44,072 nt of DNA from Litoribacterium kuwaitense (GCF_011058155.1 NZ_JAALFC010000027.1:1-44072); one strand, 5' to 3'. Positions 1 through 7,146 are shown, counted from the first letter of the stretch. The notes: generated from the letters alone by a model not told the origin. Translations and numbers: made by a program.

Positions 1-54
1 TTATTAAGCCAACAATTGAAACACATTCAAGACTTTCAAGTGGGGTAAAGAGTA

Positions 55-81
55 GGGGCAGGAGCGAAGGGCTCCCACCCC
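55..81 (+). other. GC-rich stem-loop upstream of cysE
   Basis: GGAGC at 61-65 pairs with GCTCC at 71-75. GGGG at 55-58 can extend this with CCCC at 78-81 across a small internal loop. No T-tract follows, so it is not a convincing terminator. The 178 bases before cysE contain no T-box consensus (AGGGTGGNACCGCG), although the equivalent B. subtilis operon is, as I recall, T-box controlled. I see nothing else supportable in 1-165. Confidence 0.3.
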
Positions 82-178
82 AACTATTGACGTAGAACCA
101 TATTTCTCACGATGAACACACGGCTTCTTTGTGCAATGAAAGCAAAGTACACTACAGACCAGCAAGGGAGGAAAAAGC

Positions 179-825
179 ATGTGGGATGTACTGAGGCAGG
201 ACATAGAGGTGGTTTTTGATCAGGATCCTGCAGCACGTAATAAATTTGAAGTGATTTTAACGTATTCGGGGTTACACGCCATTTGGCTACACCGAGTAGC
301 TCATGGTCTGTTTAAACGTCGCCTATACTTTTTAGCGAGGTTCATTGCCCAATTTAGTCGTTTTATGACCGGGATCGAAATCCATCCGGGAGCGAAGATT
401 GGCCGCCGTGTCTTTATTGACCATGGCGTAGGGGTCGTCATCGGAGAAACATGTGAAATCGGCGATCATGTCACCATTTCCAAGGGGTTACCCTCGGAGG
501 CACAGGGAAAGAAAAAGGGAAAAGACACCCAACGATTAAAGATAACGTTCTGATCGCTGCTGGCGCGAAGGTGCTTGGATCGATTGTCATTGAAAAAAAC
601 TCCAAAATTGGTGCCGGCTCTGTTGTTTTAAAGAATGTACCGGAAAACTCCACGGTGGTCGGTATTCCTGGTCGAATTGTCGCGCAGAATGGGGTGCGTC
701 TGCCGCGTGATTTAGACCATTGTGATTTACCAGACCCTGTTTCTGAAAAGATCAAGCAGTTGGAAAAGGAACTGGACGAAATGCGGTATGCCCTCGATGA
801 AATAAAGAAAGGAGCGTCGTCATGA
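179..825 (+). CDS. cysE: Serine O-acetyltransferase CysE (single-base frameshift near 480)
   Basis: CysE transfers acetyl from acetyl-CoA to L-serine, giving O-acetylserine, the first dedicated step of cysteine synthesis. The first frame carries the N-terminal helical domain and the start of the left-handed beta-helix ([15 protein letters not shown], then [15 protein letters not shown]). From about 480 the protein continues in the next frame with [19 protein letters not shown] and then [20 protein letters not shown] to the stop. One base is missing around ATTTCCAAGGGG (477-488). Restored length is 215 residues, normal for the family. The ATG at 179 follows GGGAGG. cysS starts inside its last codons, implying coupled translation of the two cysteine genes. 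The break is probably a sequence error, but CysE is not essential in rich medium, so a real mutation is less firmly excluded than in the other broken genes. Confidence 0.9.
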
Positions 826-2225
826 GTGAACTACAATTGTTTAATACACTAACGAGAAAAAAAGAGGTGTTTGTCCCCTTAGAAAAAGGGAAGGTCAAAA
901 TGTATGTTTGTGGACCAACTGTCTACAATTATATTCATATCGGTAACGCTCGTCCGGCGGTCGTATTTGATACATTACGGAGGCATTTAGAGCATCAAGG
1001 CTATGATGTTAATTACGTATCCAATTTTACCGATGTTGACGATAAGCTCATCAAAGCAGCCGAAACGCTCGGTGAAGATGTACCTATCGTTGCGGAAAGG
1101 TTTATTCAAGCCTATCATGAAGATGTAGGCGCCTTAAATGTCAGAAAAGCTTGCAGTCATCCACGAGTTACGGAAAATATGGACCCCATTATTGCATTCA
1201 TTCAAACATTAGTCGATCGAGGCTTCGCTTACGAATCTAATGGAGATGTCTATTTCAAGACAAGATCTTTTGAAGATTATGGCAAGCTGTCACATCAATC
1301 GATCGATGAGCTACGGCTAGGCTCACGAATTCAAGTCGGGGAACAGAAAGCTGACCCCCTCGATTTTGTGCTCTGGAAAAAAGCGAAACCTGAAGAGATC
1401 CATTGGAGCAGCCCATGGGGCGAGGGGCGGCCAGGCTGGCATATTGAATGCTCAGCGATGATTCGCAAATATCTTGGTGATACAATCGATATCCACGCTG
1501 GCGGCCAGGATCTCGCTTTTCCGCATCACGAAAATGAGATTGCGCAGTCTGAAAGCTTGACGGGAGAGCCGATGGCCCATTATTGGCTTCATAATGGTTA
1601 TATTCAAATTGATAATGAAAAAATGTCAAAATCCCTTGGCAACTTTGTTCTCTTGCACGACCTTGTTAAAAAATATGATCCGCAATTGCTTCGTTTTATG
1701 TTGTTGTCGGTTCATTATCGTCAGCCAATTAACTTTAACGAAGAGGTGATGGAGAGCACACGGAATGCGATGGAGCGATTGAAGACAACGTATCGTAATC
1801 TTTCTTATCGACTTGAGCAAACACCGGACCTTGCTGATGAAGGCAATTGGCTCGACAAGCCAGCGCGTGCATTAGAAAGATTTACTGCAGCAATGAATGA
1901 TGATCTCAATACAGCAAATGCGATCACTGTGCTTTTTGATGTCGCTCGTGATGCCAATACGTATATTGAAAAAAGCAGCGTTTCTGCACAAGTCATTACG
2001 GCCTTCTTAGAGGCAATGGATGAAATGGCTGAAGTGCTCGGTCTCGTTTTACGAGAGGACACATTGCTAGACGAAGACATTACTACGCTGATTGAGGAAA
2101 GGATAGCGGCGCGAAAAAGCAAAGATTTTCAACGTGCTGATGAGATTAGAGATCATTTGAAAGCACGAGGAATTGAATTAGAAGATACGCCACAAGGCAC
2201 GCGCTGGAAGCGGTTGACGACATGA
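822..2225 (+). CDS. cysS: Cysteinyl-tRNA synthetase
   Basis: CysS charges tRNA-Cys with cysteine in the cytoplasm. The 467-residue protein is a class I synthetase of usual length. It shows the HIGH-type motif HIGN at residues 39-42, the zinc-ligand cysteine C30 in [15 protein letters not shown], the GWHIECSAM and [15 protein letters not shown] segments that carry the other zinc ligands, and the KMSKS loop near residue 267. A helical anticodon-binding region follows. The ATG overlaps the end of cysE by four bases, and the TGA overlaps the mrnC start as ATGA. Confidence 0.97.
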   Translation: MSELQLFNTLTRKKEVFVPLEKGKVKMYVCGPTVYNYIHIGNARPAVVFDTLRRHLEHQGYDVNYVSNFTDVDDKLIKAAETLGEDVPIVAERFIQAYHEDVGALNVRKACSHPRVTENMDPIIAFIQTLVDRGFAYESNGDVYFKTRSFEDYGKLSHQSIDELRLGSRIQVGEQKADPLDFVLWKKAKPEEIHWSSPWGEGRPGWHIECSAMIRKYLGDTIDIHAGGQDLAFPHHENEIAQSESLTGEPMAHYWLHNGYIQIDNEKMSKSLGNFVLLHDLVKKYDPQLLRFMLLSVHYRQPINFNEEVMESTRNAMERLKTTYRNLSYRLEQTPDLADEGNWLDKPARALERFTAAMNDDLNTANAITVLFDVARDANTYIEKSSVSAQVITAFLEAMDEMAEVLGLVLREDTLLDEDITTLIEERIAARKSKDFQRADEIRDHLKARGIELEDTPQGTRWKRLTT

Positions 2226-2629
2226 AGAATAAGGTAGATATCCATTCGTTAAACGGGGTAGAGCTAGCATATATGGGAGACGCAGTTTACCACCAGGCGG
2301 TCAGGTATCACCTTTTGTTGCTCGGCTATAAAAAAGTAAATGAACTACACGAAAAGGCGACGACCTATGTATCTGCCCACGCGCAAGCGTCTGCCCTTCA
2401 TCATTTGTTAGACATCGAGGAATTAACGACAGAAGAGTTGGCTGTGACGAGGAGAGGGCGCAATGCAAAGTCCGGTACTCCGCCGAAATCTGCAGATGTG
2501 TCGACTTATCGCCATGCCACAGCGTTTGAAGCGCTTCTAGGCTACTTATTTCTCCAAGAAGAATATGAACGACTTAATCAACTGTGCGCAATTGCTTTTG
2601 CGCAGATTGAGCAGGAAGGAAAGGAGTGA
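2222..2629 (+). CDS. mrnC: Mini-ribonuclease III (23S rRNA maturation)
   Basis: Mini-III is a dimeric RNase III-like nuclease that lacks the dsRNA-binding domain and processes 23S rRNA ends in Bacillus. The 135-residue protein has the family core [15 protein letters not shown] with the catalytic Asp at residue 20, the [12 protein letters not shown] basic loop, and the [11 protein letters not shown] helix with its catalytic Glu. Residue 24 is His where the B. subtilis protein, from memory, has Glu. Translation is coupled to cysS through ATGA at 2222. The gene sits in the conserved order cysS-mrnC-rlmB. Confidence 0.93.
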   Translation: MKNKVDIHSLNGVELAYMGDAVYHQAVRYHLLLLGYKKVNELHEKATTYVSAHAQASALHHLLDIEELTTEELAVTRRGRNAKSGTPPKSADVSTYRHATAFEALLGYLFLQEEYERLNQLCAIAFAQIEQEGKE

Positions 2630-2636
2630 GTTTTTC

Positions 2637-3380
2637 GTGGAACAAGAGTGGATTACGGGAAAAAACCCCGTTATTGAAGCGTTAAGAGCGGGTCGTTCTA
2701 TGGAAAAGATATGGATTCAAAAAGGCGCTCAAAAAGGGCAAATGAAACAAGTATTTTCCCTCGCCAAAGAAGCAGGGCTAGTGATTCAGGAAGTCCCAAA
2801 GCAAAAGCTAGATCAACTGACAGATCAAGCTCATCAAGGTGTAGCAGCGCTTGTGGCTGCTTATGTATATAGCTCTATAGATGACATTCTAAAGCGAGCG
2901 GCAGATCGAGGTGAGCCGCCTTTTCTTTTACTGTTGGACGAGCTTGAGGATCCGCACAACCTAGGTTCAATCTTGCGGACAGCGGATGCGAGTGGTGTGC
3001 ATGGTGTCATCATTCCAAAGCGACGAGCGGTTGGCTTAACGCAGACTGTGGCCAAGACAGCAACAGGTGCATTGGAGTATGTGCCTGTTGCGCGAGTGAC
3101 AAATTTGTCTCGGACGATAGAGGATCTCAAAAAGCAAGGTGTATGGATCGCCGGTACTGCTGCAGAGGCAGAGGCAGACTATCGAACATTGGATGCAGGT
3201 TTGCCGCTCGGTCTTGTCATTGGCAATGAAGGCAAAGGGATGAGTAGAATTGTCCGTGAAAAATGCGACTTTCTTATCCGTTTGCCTATGGTCGGTCACG
3301 TTTCTTCGTTGAACGCTTCTGTTGCTGCTAGTTTATTGATGTATGAGGTTTATCGTAAGCGCCATCCATTAGGGGAATAA
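2637..3380 (+). CDS. rlmB: 23S rRNA (guanosine-2'-O-)-methyltransferase RlmB
   Basis: This SPOUT-family enzyme methylates the 2'-O of a guanosine in 23S rRNA (position 2251 in E. coli). I place the start at GTG 2637, eight bases past AAGGAGTG and giving EQEWITGKNPVIEAL. The longer open frame begins inside mrnC and lacks homology. The substrate-binding domain is followed by the SPOUT motifs DELEDPHNLGSILRTADA, VIGNEGKGMSRIVREKCD and PMVGHVSSLNASVAASLLMY, which form the trefoil-knot SAM site. Length is 247 residues, as in B. subtilis. rae1 follows three bases later. Confidence 0.94.
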   Translation: MEQEWITGKNPVIEALRAGRSMEKIWIQKGAQKGQMKQVFSLAKEAGLVIQEVPKQKLDQLTDQAHQGVAALVAAYVYSSIDDILKRAADRGEPPFLLLLDELEDPHNLGSILRTADASGVHGVIIPKRRAVGLTQTVAKTATGALEYVPVARVTNLSRTIEDLKKQGVWIAGTAAEAEADYRTLDAGLPLGLVIGNEGKGMSRIVREKCDFLIRLPMVGHVSSLNASVAASLLMYEVYRKRHPLGE

Positions 3381-3383
3381 CGA

Positions 3384-3893
3384 ATGGATGTACTCCTAGT
3401 GGATGGCTACAATATGATTGGTGCCTGGCCAGACTTGCAGAGAATCAAAGAAAAAGACTATGAAGCTGCGCGCCACCGTTTGATTGACATGCTTGCTGAG
3501 TATAAAGCATATACCGGCTATCGAGTCATCGTCATCTTTGATGCTTATTTGCAGAGAGGCCTCGAGAAGAAACATCATCAGGCAGGGATTGAAGTCATTT
3601 TCACTAAGGAAAAAGAAACCGCTGATGAACGAATAGAAAAATTAGCCATTGCTTTAAAAAATGTAAAAACACGCATTTTTGTAGCTACCTCAGATTACGC
3701 TGAACAATGGAGTATATTTGGCCAAGGGGCATTGCGAATTTCTGCTAGAGAATTGCTCAGGGAAATTCAAGAAATTGAACGGAATATCAATCAATCTGTA
3801 AAAAAAGACCATCAAAAAAAGCTGTCGAATCGGCTTACATTGTCAGAAGATGTCGCACAAATCTTTGAAAAATGGAGGCGTAAAGACCATTGA
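3384..3893 (+). CDS. rae1: NYN-domain ribosome-dependent endoribonuclease Rae1 (YacP)
   Basis: Rae1 enters the ribosomal A site and cleaves certain mRNAs in a translation-dependent way in B. subtilis. The 169-residue protein is a PIN-like NYN domain. It begins VLLVDGYNMIGAW, with the first catalytic Asp, continues with VIVIFDAYLQ and VIFTKEKETADERIEKL, and ends with VATSDYAEQWSIFGQGALRISARELL. The C-terminal tail is basic and helical. The ATG lies three bases after rlmB with no strong SD of its own, so translation is probably coupled. Confidence 0.93.
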   Translation: MDVLLVDGYNMIGAWPDLQRIKEKDYEAARHRLIDMLAEYKAYTGYRVIVIFDAYLQRGLEKKHHQAGIEVIFTKEKETADERIEKLAIALKNVKTRIFVATSDYAEQWSIFGQGALRISARELLREIQEIERNINQSVKKDHQKKLSNRLTLSEDVAQIFEKWRRKDH

Positions 3894-3897
3894 AGTA

Positions 3898-3927
3898 TTG
3901 ACGCTAGTTTTTTAATTGTTGTATAAT
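3898..3927 (+). promoter_or_regulatory. SigA-type promoter of sigH
   Basis: TTGACG (3898-3903) and TATAAT (3922-3927) are separated by 18 bases, with AT-rich sequence between. The promoter starts directly after rae1 and lies about 38 bases before the sigH start. B. subtilis sigH also has its own vegetative promoter, repressed by AbrB. Confidence 0.75.
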
Positions 3928-3964
3928 AATTCTGAAAAAAGAGCGAAGAGTCGGAGGGATTTGA

Positions 3965-4615
3965 TTGAGCCTGCATCTCGACAATTTGGACAAGCCGTCA
4001 TTGGATAAGCTGGAAGACGAAGACATTGTAGAATTAGTACAGCTCGGAGACGTAGAAGCCCTTGACTATCTCATCAACAAATATAAAAACTTTGTCCGTG
4101 CCAAAGCACGATCGTATTTTTTAATTGGAGCAGACCGAGAAGATATTGTCCAAGAAGGAATGATTGGTCTGTTTAAGGCGATTCGTGATTTTAAAGAGGA
4201 CAAGCTCGCATCCTTTAAGGCTTTTGCGGAGTTATGTATTACGAGACAAATTATTACAGCAATTAAAACCGCCACGCGACAAAAGCACATTCCGTTGAAT
4301 TCATATGTATCTTTGGACAAGCCTATTTACGATGAAGAGTCCGACCGAACGCTTCTTGATGTGCTGACGGGAACGAGAGCTTCTGACCCTGAGCAGCTGT
4401 TAATTACGAGAGAAAAATTTTATGATATCGAGATGAAGATGGCTCAACTCTTAAGTGATCTTGAGCGGAAAGTACTTGCTCTTTATTTGGACGGTCGATC
4501 GTATCAGGAGATTTCTGTTGATTTGAATCGCCACGTAAAATCGATTGACAATGCTCTTCAACGAGTGAAACGCAAGTTGGAGCGCTACTTGGAGATTCGA
4601 GAAATCACCCTGTAG
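3965..4615 (+). CDS. sigH: RNA polymerase sigma-H factor
   Basis: SigH directs transcription of early sporulation, competence and transition-state genes in Bacillus. The 216-residue protein is a group 4-like sigma factor. Region 2 spans ALDYLINKYKNFVRAKARSYF to GADREDIVQEGMIGLFKAIRD. The linker TRQKHIPLNSYVSLDKP follows, then the region 4 helix-turn-helix LALYLDGRSYQEISVDLNRH. It is near-identical to the B. subtilis protein through regions 2 and 4. The start is TTG 3965, six bases after GGAGGG. Its presence suggests a potential spore former, but does not prove sporulation. Confidence 0.95.
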   Translation: MSLHLDNLDKPSLDKLEDEDIVELVQLGDVEALDYLINKYKNFVRAKARSYFLIGADREDIVQEGMIGLFKAIRDFKEDKLASFKAFAELCITRQIITAIKTATRQKHIPLNSYVSLDKPIYDEESDRTLLDVLTGTRASDPEQLLITREKFYDIEMKMAQLLSDLERKVLALYLDGRSYQEISVDLNRHVKSIDNALQRVKRKLERYLEIREITL

Positions 4616-4926
4616 ATCCACGAATGAATGGCATGTCTAGTTGACATGTTGAACAAGCTTATGATAAATTCGTACTGTTGTATACGTGATGATTTTTGAA
4701 TGCCCGATATAGGTGTTGACCATTTAAACGTCGTTGTGCATCCTTTTGTACTGTTTAGTCATTGGATGTGACGTTGAAGAGCATTGACACTGGGAGCATG
4801 TTTGAAATGTCATTTGGCATGCAACGTGTATTCAATACATCGTGAGACGATCTGACGGAAGACGAGGGCTTCGTATGCTATTGTCATTTCCGAAACTCGT
4901 CGCATTCATTCGTTGGGGGTTTAATC
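4616..4926 (+). other. Intergenic region between sigH and secE with promoter and palindrome; no rpmG
   Basis: These 311 bases hold no recognisable gene. The rpmG (L33) gene normally found here in Bacillus is missing: no frame gives the short CxxC-containing L33 protein. TTGACA (4641-4646) with GATAAA (4663-4668, 16-base spacing) is the best promoter. The perfect inverted repeat CATGTC-TAGTT-GACATG (4632-4648) covers its -35. GACGAG (4861-4866) and CTCGTC (4896-4901) could close a stem just before the secE SD. Confidence 0.55.
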
Positions 4927-5112
4927 ATGGGAAAAATCATCCGCTTTTTACGCGAAGTTGTCAATGAGATGAAAAAAGTAAGATGGCCAAAACGGAATGA
5001 ATTGTTTCGTTATACAGTAACCGTTTTAGTGACTGTTATTTTTATGACGTTATTTTTTACAGTGACCGACTTAGCGATAAGTACCGTCATTGATTTTGTT
5101 CTTGCTGAATAA
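4927..5112 (+). CDS. secE: Preprotein translocase subunit SecE
   Basis: SecE clamps the SecY channel in the cytoplasmic membrane. This short Gram-positive form has 61 residues. It consists of the amphipathic segment FLREVVNEMKKVRWPKRNE followed by one transmembrane helix, about residues 33-55 (TVTVLVTVIFMTLFFTV). The ATG follows GGGGG by eight bases. nusG follows, as in most bacteria, but here a promoter and an intrinsic terminator separate the two. Confidence 0.95.
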   Translation: MGKIIRFLREVVNEMKKVRWPKRNELFRYTVTVLVTVIFMTLFFTVTDLAISTVIDFVLAE

Positions 5113-5125
5113 CAAGCACTGCTCG

Positions 5126-5134
5126 TGCTATAAT
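5126..5134 (+). promoter_or_regulatory. Extended -10 promoter upstream of nusG
   Basis: TGCTATAAT (5126-5134) is a perfect extended -10. No good -35 exists at the usual distance; TTGCTG at 5102-5107 is 21 bases away. Initiation would fall near 5140-5142, just before the intrinsic terminator at 5153-5178. The terminator would then belong to the nusG leader rather than only ending the secE transcript. Confidence 0.5.
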
Positions 5135-5141
5135 GGTAGAT

Positions 5142-5282
5142 ATGATGAACGCAAAAAACCCGATGATTCGGGTTTTTTACACTATATGGACAATTTATAT
5201 GAGTGCAAGCTTTGATGCAGTGAATTTACAAGTATTTAAAGTGCACACTCCAGGGGAGGGACTGGCGGCCTCGGCCGAATAA
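5142..5282 (+). CDS. Possible 46-codon leader ORF ending one base before nusG
   Basis: An uninterrupted frame runs from ATG 5142 to TAA 5280-5282, leaving one base before the nusG ATG. The peptide begins MMNAKNPMIRVFYTIW and ends TPGEGLAASAE. It has no SD. If transcription starts at the extended -10, it would be leaderless or nearly so. It reads through the terminator at 5153-5178. I recognise no homologue. It may be chance, and I list it because its position suggests translational coupling and attenuation. Confidence 0.25.
   Translation: MMNAKNPMIRVFYTIWTIYMSASFDAVNLQVFKVHTPGEGLAASAE
5153..5178 (+). terminator. Intrinsic terminator between secE and nusG
   Basis: AAAAAACCCGA (5153-5163) pairs perfectly with TCGGGTTTTTT (5168-5178) around a four-base loop. 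The T-run forms the 3' arm. It is a strong terminator inside a pair of genes usually co-transcribed, and probably an attenuator for nusG or a partial stop for secE. Confidence 0.8.
5265..5276 (+). promoter_or_regulatory. Hairpin separating the nusG SD from its start codon
   Basis: The only good SD, GGGGAGGG (5253-5260), lies 23 bases before the nusG ATG. CGGCCTCGGCCG (5265-5276) between them can fold into a short GC stem. Folding leaves an effective spacing of about 11 bases. No in-frame ATG, GTG or TTG lies closer to the SD. Confidence 0.5.
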
Positions 5283-5283
5283 A

Positions 5284-5817
5284 ATGGAAAAGAATTGGTA
5301 CGTTGTTCATACGTATTCAGGGTATGAAAATAAAGTGAAGGCAAATCTTGAAAAACGTGTCGAATCGATGGGTATGCAAGATAAAATCTTTAGAGTCGTT
5401 GTTCCAGAAGAGGAAGAGACAGAAATTAAAAATGGCAAGCGGAAAGTATCCAAAAAGAAAGTCTTCCCAGGTTATGTCCTTGCCGAAATCGTGATGACGG
5501 ATGACTCTTGGTATGTCGTGCGAAATACGCCTGGTGTGACAGGCTTCGTCGGTTCAACGGGTTCTGGATCTAAGCCAACACCGTTGCTCCCGGAAGAAGT
5601 GGAAGTCATTTTAAAGAGAATGGGTATGGAAGAACAGCGAATGGGCGTGGACTTTGCGATACAGGAAAATGTCCGAGTCAATGACGGGCCGTTTGCTGAC
5701 TTTACCGGAACGATCGAAGAGATCGATAACGATCGCCAAAAAATTAAAGTGCTTGTTAGTATGTTTGGACGTGAAACACCGGTAGAGCTCGATTTTGATC
5801 AAGTAGATAAAATGTAA
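5284..5817 (+). CDS. nusG: Transcription elongation/termination factor NusG
   Basis: NusG binds RNA polymerase during elongation, stimulating pausing and some intrinsic termination in B. subtilis. The NGN domain covers about residues 1-110, with N81-T82 in VVRNTPGV, which contact the non-template strand in B. subtilis. The C-terminal KOW domain follows (VNDGPFADFTGTIEEID). The 177-residue length and MEKNWYVVHTYSGYENKVK opening match B. subtilis, which fixes the start at ATG 5284 despite the unusual SD spacing. Autoregulation through the upstream terminator is possible but is inference. Confidence 0.97.
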   Translation: MEKNWYVVHTYSGYENKVKANLEKRVESMGMQDKIFRVVVPEEEETEIKNGKRKVSKKKVFPGYVLAEIVMTDDSWYVVRNTPGVTGFVGSTGSGSKPTPLLPEEVEVILKRMGMEEQRMGVDFAIQENVRVNDGPFADFTGTIEEIDNDRQKIKVLVSMFGRETPVELDFDQVDKM

Positions 5818-5829
5818 AAAAAACTTGCG

Positions 5830-5859
5830 TTGCGTCATATAAGGTGCTAGTATTATAGT
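5830..5859 (+). promoter_or_regulatory. Candidate promoter of rplK
   Basis: Two overlapping TTGCGT hexamers (5825-5830 and 5830-5835) precede TATTATAGT (5851-5859). TTGCGT 5830-5835 to TATAGT 5854-5859 gives 18-base spacing. No terminator separates nusG from rplK, so read-through is also possible. Confidence 0.45.
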
Positions 5860-5871
5860 GTTTGAATGCGA

Positions 5872-5905
5872 GTGGGAGGGTATGTAACCTGCCCTGTGAC
5901 CACAT
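5872..5905 (+). promoter_or_regulatory. Candidate L1-binding leader element before rplK
   Basis: GTGGGAGGG (5872-5880) and ACCACAT (5899-5905) can pair through GUGG/CCAC, leaving GAGG in an asymmetric loop. The pair resembles the L1-stalk region of 23S rRNA (GGUGGGAGG paired with UACCACC). A similar pair precedes rplA. In E. coli, L1 represses the rplK-rplA operon by mimicry of this kind. Confidence 0.5.
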
Positions 5906-5930
5906 CACGGAACTTAAGGAGGTGTGTCCC

Positions 5931-6356
5931 GTGGCTAAAAAATTGGCCAAGGTTGTAAAACTGCAAATTCCTGCAGGGAAAGCGAATCCGGCACCACCGG
6001 TTGGACCGGCACTCGGTCAGGCTGGTGTAAACATCATGGGATTTTGTAAAGAATTTAACGCGAAAACCCAAGATCAAGCTGGTTTGATTATCCCGGTAGA
6101 AATTAGCGTGTATGAAGACCGTTCATTTACGTTTATTACGAAAACTCCGCCGGCCGCTGTATTGCTGAAAAAAGCTGTCGGCATTGAATCCGGTTCTGGA
6201 GAGCCAAACCGAAATAAAGTCGGCACTGTGAAGCGTGATCAAGTTCGTGAAATCGCTGAAACAAAAATGCCAGACCTCAATGCTGCTGATATTGATTCAG
6301 CTATGCGTATCGTTGAAGGAACAGCGCGCAGTATGGGATTAGTTGTCGAAGACTAA
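5931..6356 (+). CDS. rplK: 50S ribosomal protein L11
   Basis: L11 binds the GTPase-associated centre of 23S rRNA and takes part in factor binding and RelA activation. The 141-residue protein has the N-terminal domain [20 protein letters not shown] and the RNA-binding domain with [21 protein letters not shown]. The start is GTG 5931 after AAGGAGGTG. An upstream in-frame ATG at 5862 would put the SD and the L1-like element inside the gene. A terminator separates it from rplA. Confidence 0.97.
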   Translation: MAKKLAKVVKLQIPAGKANPAPPVGPALGQAGVNIMGFCKEFNAKTQDQAGLIIPVEISVYEDRSFTFITKTPPAAVLLKKAVGIESGSGEPNRNKVGTVKRDQVREIAETKMPDLNAADIDSAMRIVEGTARSMGLVVED

Positions 6357-6368
6357 AACAAGCGCTGA

Positions 6369-6400
6369 GGTTGCGAAGCGAGCATTCGCAACCTTTTTTT
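6369..6400 (+). terminator. Intrinsic terminator between rplK and rplA
   Basis: GGTTGCGAA (6369-6377) pairs perfectly with TTCGCAACC (6385-6393), followed by seven T. It is a strong terminator within a pair normally co-transcribed, and I see no strong promoter after it. It probably gives partial termination or an attenuation point setting L11 over L1. Confidence 0.8.
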
Positions 6401-6403
6401 CAA

Positions 6404-6432
6404 GTGGGAGGTCCCAGCCGCTACAACCACAT
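6404..6432 (+). promoter_or_regulatory. Candidate L1-binding leader element before rplA
   Basis: GTGGGAGG (6404-6411) and ACCACAT (6426-6432) repeat the element seen before rplK, directly before the SD AAGGAGG (6434-6440). Pairing would place an L1-bound structure next to the rplA ribosome-binding site, consistent with translational autorepression by L1. Confidence 0.5.
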
Positions 6433-6448
6433 GAAGGAGGATAAGAAT

Positions 6449-7144
6449 ATGCCGAAACGAGGCAAACAATACCGTGATGCTGCAAAACTCATTGATTCAC
6501 AACAAGCCTACAGCGTTGCTGAAGCGATTGAGCTTTTGAAGAAAGCATCCTTTGCAAAATTTGATGAAACCGTTGAAGCAGCTTTTCGTCTAGGAATTGA
6601 CGTAAAAAAGGCTGATCAGCAAATCCGTGGAGCAACTGTATTGCCCCATGGAACAGGAAAAACCCAGCGTGTGCTTGTTTTCGCTAAAGGTGAAAAAGCA
6701 AAAGAAGCAGAAGCAGCAGGCGCAGATTATGTTGGTGAAGGCGACTACATTAACCAAATCAACCAAGGTTGGTTTGAGTTTGATGTCATCGTAGCGACAC
6801 CAGATATGATGGGTGAAGTCGGTAAATTAGGACGTGTTCTTGGACCGAAAGGGTTAATGCCTAACCCGAAAACAGGAACTGTTACTTTTGACGTGACTAA
6901 AGCTGTGCAAGAAATTAAAGCTGGTAAAGTTGAATACCGCGCAGATAAAACAGGAAACGTTCATGTTCCGATTGGTAAGATGTCTTTTGATGAGCAAAAA
7001 CTTCAAGACAACTTAAATGCCATTGCGGATGTATTAATGAAAGTAAAGCCTGCAGCTGCAAAAGGAACTTATATGAAGAATGCTTCAATTACTTCGACGA
7101 TGGGTCCTGGTATTAAATTAGATGTATCATCTATTGTAGGTTAA
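6449..7144 (+). CDS. rplA: 50S ribosomal protein L1
   Basis: L1 forms the mobile stalk that guides deacylated tRNA out of the E site, and is a translational repressor of its own operon in several bacteria. The 231-residue protein has the family signature [27 protein letters not shown], here cut short, and the C-terminal [17 protein letters not shown]. The start is ATG 6449 after AAGGAGG; the frame is open from 6371 but that includes the terminator tail. The rplJ promoter begins two bases after the stop. Confidence 0.97.
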   Translation: MPKRGKQYRDAAKLIDSQQAYSVAEAIELLKKASFAKFDETVEAAFRLGIDVKKADQQIRGATVLPHGTGKTQRVLVFAKGEKAKEAEAAGADYVGEGDYINQINQGWFEFDVIVATPDMMGEVGKLGRVLGPKGLMPNPKTGTVTFDVTKAVQEIKAGKVEYRADKTGNVHVPIGKMSFDEQKLQDNLNAIADVLMKVKPAAAKGTYMKNASITSTMGPGIKLDVSSIVG

Positions 7145-7146
7145 GG

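Noticed and set aside
4-204. 66-residue minus-strand frame before cysE
   Set aside because: It overlaps the cysE SD and start, has no supporting homology or SD, and lies opposite the whole gene direction of the window.
471-755. Minus-strand frames opposite real genes throughout the window (for example 471-755, 11831-12085, 15171-15533, 41843-42286)
   Set aside because: All lie antisense to well-identified genes, show no recognisable domains and often consist of serine- or arginine-rich shadow sequence.
2565-2636. Longer N-terminus for RlmB
   Set aside because: The first 24 residues overlap mrnC out of frame and lack homology; GTG 2637 has a good SD and the family start.
4875-4967. ORF with GAGGG upstream overlapping the start of secE (MLLSFPKLVAF)
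   Set aside because: It overlaps secE by about 40 bases in another frame, and secE has its own SD. The peptide has no recognisable features, so chance is more likely.
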